Source: Moniliella sp. 'wahieum' (taxonomy: Eukaryota; Basidiomycota; Moniliellomycetes; Moniliellales; Moniliellaceae). Taken from it: a DNA stretch of 64,000 nt. Every line of letters starts with the position of its first letter. Position 1 is the stretch's first letter. The notes under the pieces were generated by a model, which was not told the DNA's origin, made no database searches, and saw only the letters and a list, made by a program, of their open reading frames with translations. Below are positions 1-11,371 of the stretch, one piece after another. The position numbers were made by a program, and so were the translations under genes. The stretch lies in assembly GCA_003971905.1 (NCBI GenBank), contig RSEE01000020.1:682001-746000 (forward strand). Reading direction: 5' to 3'.

Positions 1-1605
1 TCGGGACACCGCATGGCAGCATGGAAAAACTTTCTGGTCCTCTTTGGTGGCTTTGTCGACACGGGCGCCCGTACCACGTACCTCAACGATCTCTGGCTCT
101 TCGATATGGACCAATACAAGTGGATCGAGCTAAGCCAGAACGACTTTCGTCGCCCAGGGCCACGGTCGGGATTCTCCTTCCTCCCCACGCAGGATGGCGT
201 GGTGCTCCATGGCGGTACTGCAAGCGGTACATCAAGGGCCAGCGCGCCCAGGGGGTGCAACTGGAGGATACGTGGATGCTCAAGCTGGTCGAATCCACAC
301 CGACGCTGCAGAATCCATTGGGCGTCAAGGCCGAGTGGGTACGGCGACGCAAAATTGGCTATGCTCCCAACCCTCCGCGCAGTGGGTGCACCATGGCCCT
401 CTGGCCCACGAGGCAGATGGGTGTTCTGTTTGGTGGCGTGTCGGATACCGAGCGCGACGAGGAGAGCCTCGAGTCTACCTTTTACAATGCGTTGTATGGG
501 TATCAGCTGCCCGGTGCAGGTCGATGGATTTCGCTCAACCTGCGTCGCCCAAAGAATGGGCGGACAGGGGGGCAAAAGAAACGCGCCAAGGCTGCTGCTG
601 CGGCGGCAGCGGCAGCGGCCAAGGCTGAGGAGATTGCTCGGAGGCAGCAAGAACAGGAGGAAGAACGGAGAGCATGGGACGACGAGGGTCCGATTCGGAC
701 GAGGAGACGAAAGACAAGTCGTCTGTTCCCGCTGCTATCCCTCCTCCGGTTGCATCGGCCAAAGACGATTTGCTGGCCCAAGCTGCCACGGCATCTGCTG
801 CGCCCGAATACGACGACCCGGACGATCCTCTAAAAACAGTGCCGCTGGAGGTACAACCATGCTGGCTGTGCAGCGCAACACATTGTACCTCTATGGCGGC
901 ATCTATGAGCAGGGCGACCGCGAGTACACCCTCGACGATTTTTACACCCTTGACTTGGTCAAGATGACGCGGTATCACTGTCTCCGTGCCTGTCCCATTG
1001 ACGCATTGGATTGGCACGATAGCGAGTCCGACTTGGATTCGGACGAAGATGAGGACGAAGATGAGGAGGGGGAGGAAGAGGAGGAGGAGGGGATTCGGAC
1101 GACGACGGGGAGAGTCCCGAAGGGGTCGAGTTTACCGAGGAGCGTGCGGATCATGATTCGGACTATGACGACGACGAGCTGGATCCCGAAGAGCGGCGCG
1201 GCTGGCCAAGGAGAAGGAGCTGCGCGCGCGGGCAACCACATTTCTTGGGGTCAGCAAGGACACGAGCCGGTCGGAGGAGGAGTGCTGCGACGCCCATGGT
1301 GGGGGAGACGGTGGCGGCGTTCTACGAGCGGAGCAAGCTGTACTGGTCCCAGCTGGCCTTGGCCCAGGCGAGAGCGCGGCTGGCGCGGGCGGGCTGGCGG
1401 GGCAGGCAGAGGCGCTGCGCGGCAAGGAGCTGCGGCGCAAGGCGTTCGACCTGGCCAACAGCGCGTACGACGAGTACCGCCCGCTGCTGCGGGAGATTGA
1501 GCCATCCACCGCGACGCCGGGCTGGACCCAGCCGACGTCAAGCACGGGCCAGGGCCAGCGGGGACGCAGCCGAGCGTGGGGCTGGCGAGTCGGAACCGGC
1601 GATGA
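1..1605 (+). CDS. KEL3: Kelch-repeat protein, KEL3/KLHDC4-like (5' partial)
   Basis: The open frame runs in from the window edge (SGHRMAAWKNFLVLFGG), so the N-terminus lies outside. Kelch motifs are visible at about 25-230, 410-520 and 865-960 (LYLYGGIYEQGDREY), with a KRAKAAAAAA..KAEEIARR helix between them. After the kelch part come an acidic stretch (about 1015-1190) and a C-terminal DUF4110-like domain (FYERSKLYWSQL, GKELRRKAFDLA). This order is typical of fungal Kel3. The family is a beta-propeller scaffold; no enzymatic role is known. The frame changes near 222, 690, 850-862, 1097 and 1200. At 222 the codon string needs GGG where GG is present. The stop is inferred at 1603-1605 from the frame reading DAGLDPADV, which resembles the family's end. 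Identity is firm; exact ends are less so. Confidence 0.82.
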
Positions 1606-2027
1606 GGATGACTAGTGACTAGTGGCGCTAGTGACGAGTCTGCTGAGATGAATGAGATGCATCGGCAATCCACACTCCAGCCCCGTGCGTTTAGGGTTTA
1701 CCCCACTGTGTTACACCCAGTACCACGTGGGCTGCCTACGTAAGCATCGAACTGCGCCGGATAATAGCATTACTTGCGTGTTATACGCCAGGCGGATGCG
1801 TCCGGCCGAGGGTGGCCTGCGCGCCGACGGAGGCACCGGCCGGCACAGGGCCAGTGTGGCACGTGCCAGCCGCCGCAACGCAGCGCCTCTACTCCTCGCA
1901 GACTGACGCAGCTGCGAGGCGGCACACAGCCAGCCACAGCGCCATCGCATCCCAGCGCCCGCCGCACCCCAACCAGCCCGCACCACCACCCGCCAGGGGA
2001 CAGCCGCCCACCTCCCCTCCCATCGCC

Positions 2028-4973
2028 ATGGCCTCCCAGTCGCCGCTGATCTGGCTGCCATCCAAACAGACCTCCGAGGTCGACGTGGCGACGCCCGTCA
2101 AGAAGCTCATCCAGACCAGCTACGGCGAGGACCCAGCCCAGTACGCCAGCGCCCTCGCCACCCTCAACCGCACCCGCCAGGACGCGATGCGTGGCGGCGC
2201 CAGCGACCAGACGGCGCGCGACCTGCTCCTCAAGTGGTTCCACATGCTCGAGGTCCTCGAGCTGCGCTTCCCCGAGCTCCGCACCCCCTTCCCCTGGCAC
2301 GATGCCTTCACCAACAGCAGACCACCCAGCAGAGCCTAGCGTACGAAAGGCGTGTGTGCTGTTCAACATTGCGGCCTCCCTCACATCCTTTGCTGCCTCC
2401 CGCCCGCGTCTGCCCGGCAACGCCGAGGGCATCCGCACTGCCTTCACCTCGCTCCGCCAGGCTGCTGGCATGCTGGGGTACATTAAGGACAACTTTCTCC
2501 ATGCGCCCAGCACCGACATGAGTGCCGACGTGCTCAAGGTGCTCAGCGCTCTCTGTCTCGCCCAGGCCGCCGAAGTCATCTATGAAAAAGCGGTGGAAGA
2601 CAAGAAGAACCCGGCGCTGATTGCCAAGATTGCTTCCCAGGCCGCGACGGCGTACCACCAGGTTTCGGACGACATTCGCCAGTGGTCCAACAAGTCGGTG
2701 CTGGAACGGTTGTGGCACGTGTTGACCCAGGCCAAGGCCCGACTGTTCACATCCTACATGCAGTACCACCGCGCGCTCGCCGACGAGGCCGCAGGCAACC
2801 ATGGTGCCTGTCTTGTGCGTCTCACCATTGCGGAAACGGCAGCTAAGGAGGCGGCGGCGCAAGCGGCCAACTACTACAGTATGGGCAGTGGCTGGCTCGC
2901 GTCCCCCACGTTGCCCAACGATGCGGCGGCCACGTTTCCAGGCCTTGGTGAAGCAACATGCGACGGTGGTGTCGGAGCGCAAGGCGACGGCCGAGAAGGA
3001 CAATGACTTGATTTACCACGATATGTTGCCTACCGAGAGCAGTCTTCCGTCCATTGACCCGGTGGAGGTGGCTACGCCGATCAGCGTACAGATGTCTACG
3101 CCAGTCCGGAGGTGGAAAAGATTGTGTCGCCGGATCTGTTCACGAGGCTGGTGCCGCTGCAAGTGCACGATCGGCCTCGCTCTACTCGGAGGAAAAAGCC
3201 AAGCTTGCGCGCGCCGAGTCGGAGCGATCTGAAGTGGCGTATGGAGCTGAGCACGGCGTTGGAGTACATGAAACTCCCCTCGGCCTTGGTGCCGCTCAAA
3301 GCTGCTACCGGCCAGCGACGGGAGGAGCGAGTTGGATGCGTTGGCCGATCCGCCGTCCGAGGTGCTGGAGTGGTCAACGCAAGAACAAGCTGCGCCCAAC
3401 CAGAGGGACAGCTACAGACGATCACCACTACGCACCCAGACCGACGAAGATTCAATCCATTACCTCTCTGCTGGACGATGAGGCGGCAGCCTGCGAACGT
3501 GCTCGCGCCCACTGGGGCTCGTCCAAGTGGACGCAAGACCCAAGTGGCGGCCACACCCGCACCCTCCGTTCGGATCTCAAGGCCAATCGCGAAGCGCATA
3601 CGGCTGCAGCAGGAAGCGACAAGCGGATTGCTGAGCTGTGGACGTCGATCCGGGCGGACGTGGCCTTACTCCAAGGAGGTCGACCCCATTGGAACGAACC
3701 TATGCAGAAGCGATTGCTTCGATGCCTGCACATGCGAGGAAGGGAAGTCTGCTGGATGCTGGAGAAGAGGATGATCGGAAGGAGAGTTCTTCGGAAGCCC
3801 GTATGAGCCAGCTGGTGAGGAGGTGGATGCAGTATACCAAGCTGTTGCGACTGAAAAAGGAGCGTGCGGCAACGCTTTCTGACCTCAAGGCCAAGTTGCG
3901 CGACGATGACATTTCCCAAGTCTTGGTCCTGCACCGTCGCTCTCCTGGCTCGACGCCCGCCATCTTTGCTGCGGAACTGGACAAGTTCCGTGCGTACCAG
4001 CAGCGCATTGGGCTGGTGAACGACAGCAGGCCCAAGCGCTCAAGCAGCTGAACCAGACCTGGGCCGAGCTGAACCAGCTGCCCGGCGCACGGCCGCCAGC
4101 TCGCGTCATGCGCATGCCGTTGCGGCGCGCGAAGGCTTGAGCCAGCGCTTCCGCCTCGCCCATCAACAGGCTACCGAGGTACGCACCGCCCTCGAACGCG
4201 GCACAGCATTTTACACACCGACTTGCGCGACATTCTCCACCAAATTCGGACCGGCGCCGAACATTTGTCGCCCAACGTACCAGCCAGCGAGACCAGCTCA
4301 CCTCCCAGCTCGAATGGGACAGTAAAGCTGCCCCTTCGTCCCTGATGCCCCCGTTGCCTCTCCCGCTCCTGCTCCCGCCCCCCGCTCCCGTCCCCCGCGC
4401 TCCGGTCACCGTCTCCTCCCCCCCCCCCCGACTTGCCGCAGGCCTGGGCTCGCTTCGTTGGGAAGTGCCGCTGCGCCCCGCGCGCCCCGGTGCCCCGGAG
4501 CGACAGTTGGGGCAATCCTGCCCCGCCCGCTCCGCCCGCCCCTGCTCCGGCGCCCTCCCAACCATCCCAATCGCCCTACGACAACATGTTCTCCCAAGGG
4601 CCCTTTGCGTCGTACGCCTCACCCCCAGCGCCCACGCCACCGAGCTGGACGGCTTCACCCGGCCCCGTCGGGTCCCCCGGCACCTCCTACGCCGTGGGCC
4701 CAGGCGTGCCTCCGCCCCCCCCGACGACGGGTATGCATCTACGCCTACGCCTACGTCTACGTCTACTCTGCGTCTGGGCTGCCCCCGCCGCCGTCGCTGC
4801 CGCCGCCGCCGTCGCAGTTCCACTTCGTACCCCTTGCCTTCGCGCGGGACGTACGCTTACCCCCCGCCGCCCGTGCCTCAGCCACCTCAGGCCCCGCAGG
4901 CCCCGCAGGCCCCGCAGGCTCAGGCTTACCCGCCCCGCCGCCGCCGCAGTGGCAGCAGCGCCCGGCGTATTGA
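2028..4973 (+). CDS. BRO1: BRO1-domain vacuolar sorting protein (Bro1/ALIX-like)
   Basis: The N-terminal BRO1 domain is clear: [16 protein letters not shown], then [48 protein letters not shown], and the closing [28 protein letters not shown]-like helical middle follows ([10 protein letters not shown], then helices to about 4300), and then a long Pro-rich tail ([16 protein letters not shown]) ending [12 protein letters not shown]. At about 980 codons it has ALIX/Bro1 size. Family members bind ESCRT-III and ubiquitinated cargo at endosomes and recruit a deubiquitinase; the related Rim20/PalA acts in alkaline-pH signalling. The Pro-rich tail favours Bro1. The ATG at 2028 is the first in the BRO1 frame. 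Several single-base frame changes occur (about 2316, 2935, 3100, 3240 and later). The tail beyond 4100 is the least certain part. Confidence 0.85.
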
Positions 4974-5853
4974 GCTGCGCGTGGCCCGGAGCGGGGGCGC
5001 ATGTGCCCGTGGCAAGTGGGCAGGAGGAAGGAGGAGGGGTGGAGAGGAGTGAATGCGTGTACGCATGTACGCATGTAGCATGGCCAGGTGCAGGATGTGG
5101 GTATGGTCCAGGATGCGTTGTGCGTTGTGGGAGAAGAACCAAGTGTGCCGCCGTGCAGGGTAGGTGGGTGGCTATAGGCTGTAACATGGAATGGCCAGCC
5201 CATGGCCAGCCTACTCCGACCGACATGATGCATGCCCAGCGGCATGGGGCAGGGCATGGACATGGACGCGCACATGCATCGCAGGAGCGTAGCAGTCGCC
5301 AGGACGGCGGTGTATAGCCGGTAGGGTTCGAGTGCGCCTGGGCCAACCCTACCTCCCGGGGGAGCGTCCGCACGTGAAGCTTGACGGTTAAGGTTTCGTG
5401 TTTACGGTTTTGAACCATCCCACTTCAAGCTAGTCACCAGATCACTAGGTCACTAGGGCCCCAGTCACTAGCAGGGCGTGCATGCGCGCGACGGATCAGT
5501 AGGGTTGGGCGAGGCGCAGGCACAGCGCCGGTTGGGTGGCAGGTGGTGTGGATGAGCGTGCGCTGCCAGTCGGACGATGCAGGAGGCGGATGCATGATCG
5601 GGCGGGGAGCATGGGTGAGGCTTGCCTGCGCCCCCCAGTGCGTGTGCAATTTGCAATTTCAGGCGGTGCGCCTGCTGTCGGCCCAGTTGGGATGGGGAGT
5701 GGGATGCGCTGGGTGGGTTACGCGCCGAGCACACACTTCTTCCAGCCGCCTGCCTCGTCTGCGCCTGGCTAGCACCACCCTCTCCCTTCTCCCTCCGCAC
5801 GCCTCCATCCTCCATCCTCCACCGCTCGTCCCATCCGCTCCGTCCTGCCCGCC
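4974..5853. other. Intergenic region between BRO1 and LCB2
   Basis: No convincing gene. The stretch holds BRO1 3' sequence and the LCB2 promoter. At 5425-5480 it carries several copies of a CACTAG/CTAGTGA word that also appears after other genes. A C/T-rich tract (about 5755-5850) immediately precedes the LCB2 start, as is common in fungal 5' leaders. Confidence 0.5.
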
Positions 5854-7967
5854 ATGGCCTCCCCGCCCCCGCCGTCGCGTGCACCGGCCGTCGACGCCCC
5901 CACGCCGGCTCCCGCTCCTGCTCCTGCTCCCGCTCCTGCCCCTGCCCCTGCCCCTGCCCCTGCCCCTGCCCTGCCCCTGCCCCTGCCCCTGCCCCTGCCC
6001 CTGCCCCTGCTCCTACCTCCGAGGGCACCCGTCTCATCCACCAAGAGTTTGGCCACGACGACACCCCTGCCTACCGCTACACACTCCCAGCACCGCACGG
6101 GCGAGCCTCTGCCTGCGCCGTTTGAGGAGGAGCCCGCGTACATGGTGGTGCTCTTTACCTACTTTACCTACATTGTCCTCATTATCGTTGGCCATTGCCG
6201 CGACTTTATCGGCAAGCGTCTGTACCCCAAGAGCTACGGGCACTTGATGGAGCACAATGGCTATGCGCGCTCAACTCGGACTTTGACTCGTTCTACACCC
6301 GTCGGCTCAAGAAGCGTCTGGACGACTGCTTTGCCCGTCCTGTCACGGGCGTGTGCGGGCGCACAGTCTTGCTTCTCGACCGTGTTTCCCCCGATTACTT
6401 GGAAACCTTCCGACTCACCGGCACCCAAACCCGCTGCCTCAACGTGTCGGCATACAACTACCTTGGCTTTGCCCAGTCTCACGGCGGCTGCGCCGACGCG
6501 GTCGAGACCTGTCTCGCCACCTATGGCATTTCGTCCTTGGGCTCCCGTCTGGGCGCCGGTTACCTGGACCTGCAGCAACAGGCTGAGGAGCTGGTCGCGC
6601 GCTTTGTCGGCCAAGAAGCTGCCACGGTCATCTCGATGGGCTTTGCGACGAATTCCACCACCATCCCGGTGCTCGCTGGCCTGGCACACTCATCATCTCG
6701 GACGAGTACAACCATTCTTCCATCCGCTTCGGCGCACGCATCTCGGGCGCCCACATTCGCCAGTACCGCCACAACGACATGAACAAGCTGGAAAAGTTGT
6801 TGCGCGAGTGCATTTCGCAAGGCATGCCCCGTACCCACCGCCCGTGGAAAAAGATCATTGTGATTGTGGAAGGCTTGTACTCGATGGAAGGCACGCTGGT
6901 CAACTTGCCCGAAATGATGCGGCTCAAACGGCGGTACAAGGTACGTGCCTCCCTTCCCGCTCTCGCCCCCCCTTTTCTGCACCCCTCTTTTGGACCCCCC
7001 TTTTTTTGCCTTCTTGGGCTGAACGACTACACCGACTGTGATCCTAACCCTCCTCGTTTGCTACCAGTTCCATCTCTACGTCGACGAGGCCCACTCGATC
7101 GGCGCGATTGGTCCCAACGGCCGTGGGGTATGTGACTACTTTGGTGTAGACCCTACCGAGGTGACCATCTTGATGGGCACACTTCCAAGTCGTTTGGTGC
7201 CGCGGGCGGGTACATTGCTGGGTCGAAAGAGGTGGTGGACCGGATTCGGCTCATGAACCATGCCAACAACTTTGGTGAGACCTTATCCCGCCGTCTTGAC
7301 CCAGATTGTGGCGTCGATGAGTAGCATTATGGGCGTGGGCAAGGTACCGGAAGAATTGGCGTTGGTGCCGCCATTTATTGCGGCGGGCTTGCCGGCGGAA
7401 ATGCGCAGTGGCCAAGAAGGCTTGGAACGACTGCGTCGACTCGCGTTCAATGCGCGCTACCTCCCTCGGGCTGCGCAAACTAGGTTTCATCATCTATGGT
7501 CACCGCGACAGTCCTATCATCCCACTCCTCATTTTTCAGCCGAGCAAGATGCCCATGTTCAGTCGCATGATGCTCGACCGATCCTTGGCCCTGCCGCCAT
7601 CGCAACGCCGTGCGCGTGCTAAACTCCTCCTCGACCTCCCGCCCGAGCAAAAGGCTCACCTGCAAGAGGTGGATGACCCCGCCTCGCTCGTCCCGGAGTC
7701 GGTGCCATCACGACCGCCGATCAATGTGGTCGTCGTCGCCTACCCCGCCACGCCCCTCGTCTCCTCCCGCGTGCGCTTCTGCGTCTCAGCAGCACACACC
7801 AAAAGGATATGGACGATGTGCTGCGTGCGTGCGACGAGATTGGTACTTTGATCCATTTGAAGTACGGATCGGGCGGGCCGGGGGGCAAGTGGTCAATCGA
7901 CGAGGTGATTGCGCGGTGCGAAGAGCTCGTGGCGTGGGACGGACACTCGCCACTCGTGCCTCGCTAA
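5854..7967 (+). CDS. LCB2: Serine palmitoyltransferase subunit 2 (LCB2)
   Basis: PLP-dependent alpha-oxoamine synthase that condenses serine with palmitoyl-CoA, the first step of sphingolipid synthesis, as an ER-membrane heterodimer with Lcb1. Family landmarks appear in order: a membrane segment ([17 protein letters not shown]), [43 protein letters not shown], the [12 protein letters not shown] block, and the PLP-lysine motif [14 protein letters not shown], whose Lys codon is at 7187-7189. The C-terminal [20 protein letters not shown] is also typical. One intron, 6941-7067 (GTACGT..CAG, branch CTAAC at 7044), joins RRYK to FHLYVDEAH. Frame changes occur near 6125, 6260, 6685, 7180 and 7455. 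The N-terminus before the membrane segment is an unusual Pro/Ala repeat. About 660 codons, slightly long for the family because of that repeat. Confidence 0.92.
5910..6013 (+). repeat. CCTGCC-type simple repeat coding Pro/Ala or Pro/Leu
   Basis: About 100 bp of a hexamer array (CCTGCC, with CTCCTG variants) inside the LCB2 5' coding region. One frame gives Pro-Ala repeats and the next Pro-Leu. The unit slips at 5970 (CCCTGCCCTG), so the reading frame through the array is uncertain in this assembly. Confidence 0.85.
6941..7067 (+). other. LCB2 intron
   Basis: GTACGT donor after AAG, CTAAC branch site at 7044-7048, and CAG acceptor at 7065-7067. Removing it restores the conserved [13 protein letters not shown] junction. 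Confidence 0.85.
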
Positions 7968-10900
7968 ACTGCGTTCTGGCATTCTGGCTCTCTTGCGCTC
8001 CAGCCCCACGCCGCTACGGTGCTACAGCACTACAGCTCCAGTAGGCTCAAGCTGGCTAAACGATGCGAGGCGCGTATGGTCCGTGCTGCCTCCCTATGTG
8101 GTTCCTGTTCTCCCTCTTCCCAAGATGATGCTCACAGATTGGTCCCGAGCTGGTTGGGTTGTTGGCCCACGACTATGACATGCAATAGCTAGCCGCGATG
8201 AATGCTCGCCGGTGGCTCAGGAATGCTTCCAACCTTCCCCGCAGGCTAGATGGGGGGGAAGTCGTGCGTGCTCCGTTTCCTGGTCGAACGATGCAGTTCC
8301 AGGTACTCGGAGGAGCGGGTGGGCTGAAGGGTCAGATTGCATAGCTGGCAGTGTTCAACCTTCATGCCGCCGAGGCCATTCGATGGACCCAGCAAGCAAA
8401 TGGGATGGAATGACATGGGATGGAATGTGATGGGATGGGATGGGATGGAATGGGATAGATGGTCGATGGTGCGTCACGTGACGACGACCTGCCTCGCAAT
8501 CGCACCCAAGCAGTCACTAGCCAGGCGCCCACGAGAAGGACGAGGGTGGCCGGTGACCGGCGATGCATGATGGAGGCAAAAACCCTACTACCCAGGACCC
8601 AAAATAATTGCGCCCCCCTCCCTGCCTCTCTACCGAGCGTGTTCCGCCTTAACCTTCAGTTGAAGTTCAACGTTCAACCAAGGCGAGGCCTGATCTCATG
8701 GGTCGTGTGAGTCGCTCGCCCCGCCCTCGGACCGCATCTTCCCGTCGCACTCGTCCCACCGCCTGCTCCACCAAGCTGCGCACGGCCGACTAGGCCACGC
8801 AACGCAGCGGGCACGGTACATCCGCAGTGAGGTACGGCAAGTCGTGCACGAATGCCGGTCGGGGCGCGGCGTAGGCCAGGTCAAGCGAACGTTCGGGGAC
8901 CCCGTACCGCTACCCGCTGCGCACCGAGCACTTTACCACGGTACCACGGGGTGCGTGCTGTGGCCACCGGGTCAGCTTGGTGCTGGGCCATGTGCGGCCT
9001 GCGGCCCTTTCGGCGGTGCCAGGGTATACTACGGTGTGTGAATGGAGGGAAAACGCTAGGGGTCTGACTGGGGACGCTGGCTCGCGCGTCAGGCCACTCC
9101 CACTCTGCCACGTTGATGAATGAATGAATTTCGAATGTGGCCACGAGGCCGACGCATTCGTCCCCGTCCGGGGGCAAGAAGAGTGGGGTCGTCAGTCAGC
9201 GTCACGGGCAACGGTGCACCGTGGCGAGGCGGGGGGACGGATCAACCGTTGCTCACGGCCGGTCGGGCGTACCCCAAGGTAAGTACCGCGTCTGTCTAAC
9301 GTAACGTAACGTACCTTGTGTCTGCGCACCCGGGGTGGGCCAGGAACTTCATTGACCACCCCTCAGGCGGTGGGAACTACCCGCACGTTGGTCTTGCGCC
9401 TCGACCATTCCACCTTCTCCCCTGCGCGCCTACCGGGCAAAAGGCAGGTCTGCGTACCGCTCGCTGGAGATGGTACCGGGTTGGGCGGCGGTAGGCTCAA
9501 CAAGGGCGACTGAACGGTAAACCATATGATTGAAGCTGAGAGCTGCGATGAGGCGTCTCTTGCTTTTGTTCGTCCATTGCTTCTTTTCTGTTGTGCATAT
9601 TTTTCTTGGGTTCACCAGCTCGTTGGGGTTAGAAATGGGCCATGGCCAATGCCCGTTGGCACGTGCGCGATGCATGCAAGACCTACAATGGCAAAGGTTC
9701 TGCAGCCTTTGAGAAGGTAATACCAATTGTTGGGATGGAGCTGCATCACATTTCGCATCTCTCCGTCAAATAAACACCAAGTTCACGATGCTTGCCTGAG
9801 CGCTGAGCCTCAGCCTGAAGCAGGTGGCCGGCGGCCACCATGCATAACCGGCGGGGGAAGCTGGAAGCCGGTGCCGGTACGAAGGTGAAGTTTGAAGCGG
9901 GAGAAGCTTGAAGCGGGAGAAGCTTGAAGCGGGAGAAGCTTGAAGCGGGAGAAGCTTGAAGCGGGAGAAGCTTGAAGCTTGAAGGTAGTCAAGTAGGGAA
10001 GCTGGTGAAGCTAGGGGCGCTTGAAGTGGGGCCGCGCAGCAGCACATTGGTTGGGCGCTAGTACCTAGTACTAGTTTACTAGTTTGGGCGGGCCGACGCG
10101 CGCGCGGCGCCACCGCCAGGCTGCTGGGTACGTGGTCTGTCTGTGTTGGACACGGCTGGTTCCTGCTGGATTGTTTCAGGCCTCGGCCTGGCTCGGCGCT
10201 CGAGGGACGGAGGCGTAGTTGGATCATCGATCAGAGCGGCAGAGTTAGGCTCTGTCTCACCGATCATCGTCCCATTCGCGCTGTCCCGCGGTGGATGGTC
10301 AAGCTTCAAGCTGTCAGGCTTGACGGTGGGGGGAGGAGCGCTGAACGGTGGACGCTGGACACTGACAGCGGGGAGGAGGTGGGGATAGAATTGTGGTTGG
10401 ACAATCCAAGCCAAGCCAAGGGCGGGGTGGAGCACGACGTGTGACGCATGAGGGTGGCGCGCAGCCAAGAAAGGATAGGCCGTAGGGCCGGTAGACACAC
10501 GAAAGGGCGCAGGCCACTATAGTGCGCAGCATGCGCCCAGTGCACTCCAGATGCAGCGTTCACTCTGCGATCGTGAATGTTGAACTGAATGTTGAACTTC
10601 AACGTTCATCCGCGGAGGCACCGGACAGGGCGGAGCCCGCCATGCGGCCTGGTGCGGCCGGCACCACACTGCCCTGGAGGCGGAGGGGGCGGGGACTGGC
10701 GCCGTGCGGGGCATGTGCGGGGGCTCGGAGGACGTCATGCGCGTCATGCGTCATGCATCATGCATCATGGGCGCATTGGAGCTGCAAACCCGCGGAAGCG
10801 CACAGCAGGGCGGCCGCACCAGCACAGCCTGCGGGCAGCTCCAGTACAGCGCCAGTACCGCGCCAGTGCTGCACAGTGCAGCCCTGGTGCGGCACAGGGG

Positions 10901-11371
10901 CAGTGTCCTCCGCGTGCTGCGTCTCGGACCAAGCCATCTGTCTCCCGCCTGTGACGATGCCGCCACACAGGCCCAGCCTTGGATGGCCTGCGATGCAGTC
11001 CGTCTCACATCCACACCAACCAACCCCTCTCTGCCCTCCAGCCCCAGCCCCTCCTCTCTGCCGCCTTCTCCTTCTCCTCTTCCTTCTCCGCCTCCTTCTC
11101 CTCTTCCTTCTCCGCATCCTCCAACACCACCCTCCTCCCGCCCCCCCCCCCGCCGCCGCTCGTTGGCCTGCGCTCTTCCCTCCGCCCGACACCCCTCCTC
11201 CCCCTTGTGGCAGGGCGCGCGTGAGCCGCCGCCCGCCGCTCGTTATCAGCCTCCCCTCCCTCCCCCCGCCATGCCTCCTCTGCCACCGCCTTTGCGCTGC
11301 CACCACTCGCTTCCCATCCCCTCTTCCCCCCCTCCCACTCGTCCCGCAGCGATGCCAGGCCACGACTGGCC
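7968..11371. other. 3.4-kb gene-poor region
   Basis: No protein could be recognised on either strand; the open frames are short and compositionally random. The region holds a GGGATGGAAT-type simple repeat (about 8396-8460), a 16-bp minisatellite (9892-9982), and TTGAACTTCAACGTTCA words at 8665 and 10575. It also holds CTAGTA words at 10058-10086 and a TGCATCATG cluster at 10741-10769. The last 350 bp are a C/T-rich leader before the next gene. Confidence 0.5.
9892..9982. repeat. 16-bp minisatellite (GCGGGAGAAGCTTGAA)
   Basis: Five head-to-tail, essentially identical copies of GCGGGAGAAGCTTGAA, flanked by partial units. The unit embeds the TTCAAGC/GCTTGAA heptamer that recurs in other intergenic regions of the window. 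Confidence 0.93.

Noticed and set aside
1680-1720. TTAGGG-like bases (TTTAGGGTTTACCCC) as an internal telomere tract
   Set aside because: A single short match without tandem TTAGGG units.
9316-9726. Short frames near 9.3-9.7 kb as small genes
   Set aside because: No conserved motif, no promoter or splice support, and equal open frames on the opposite strand.
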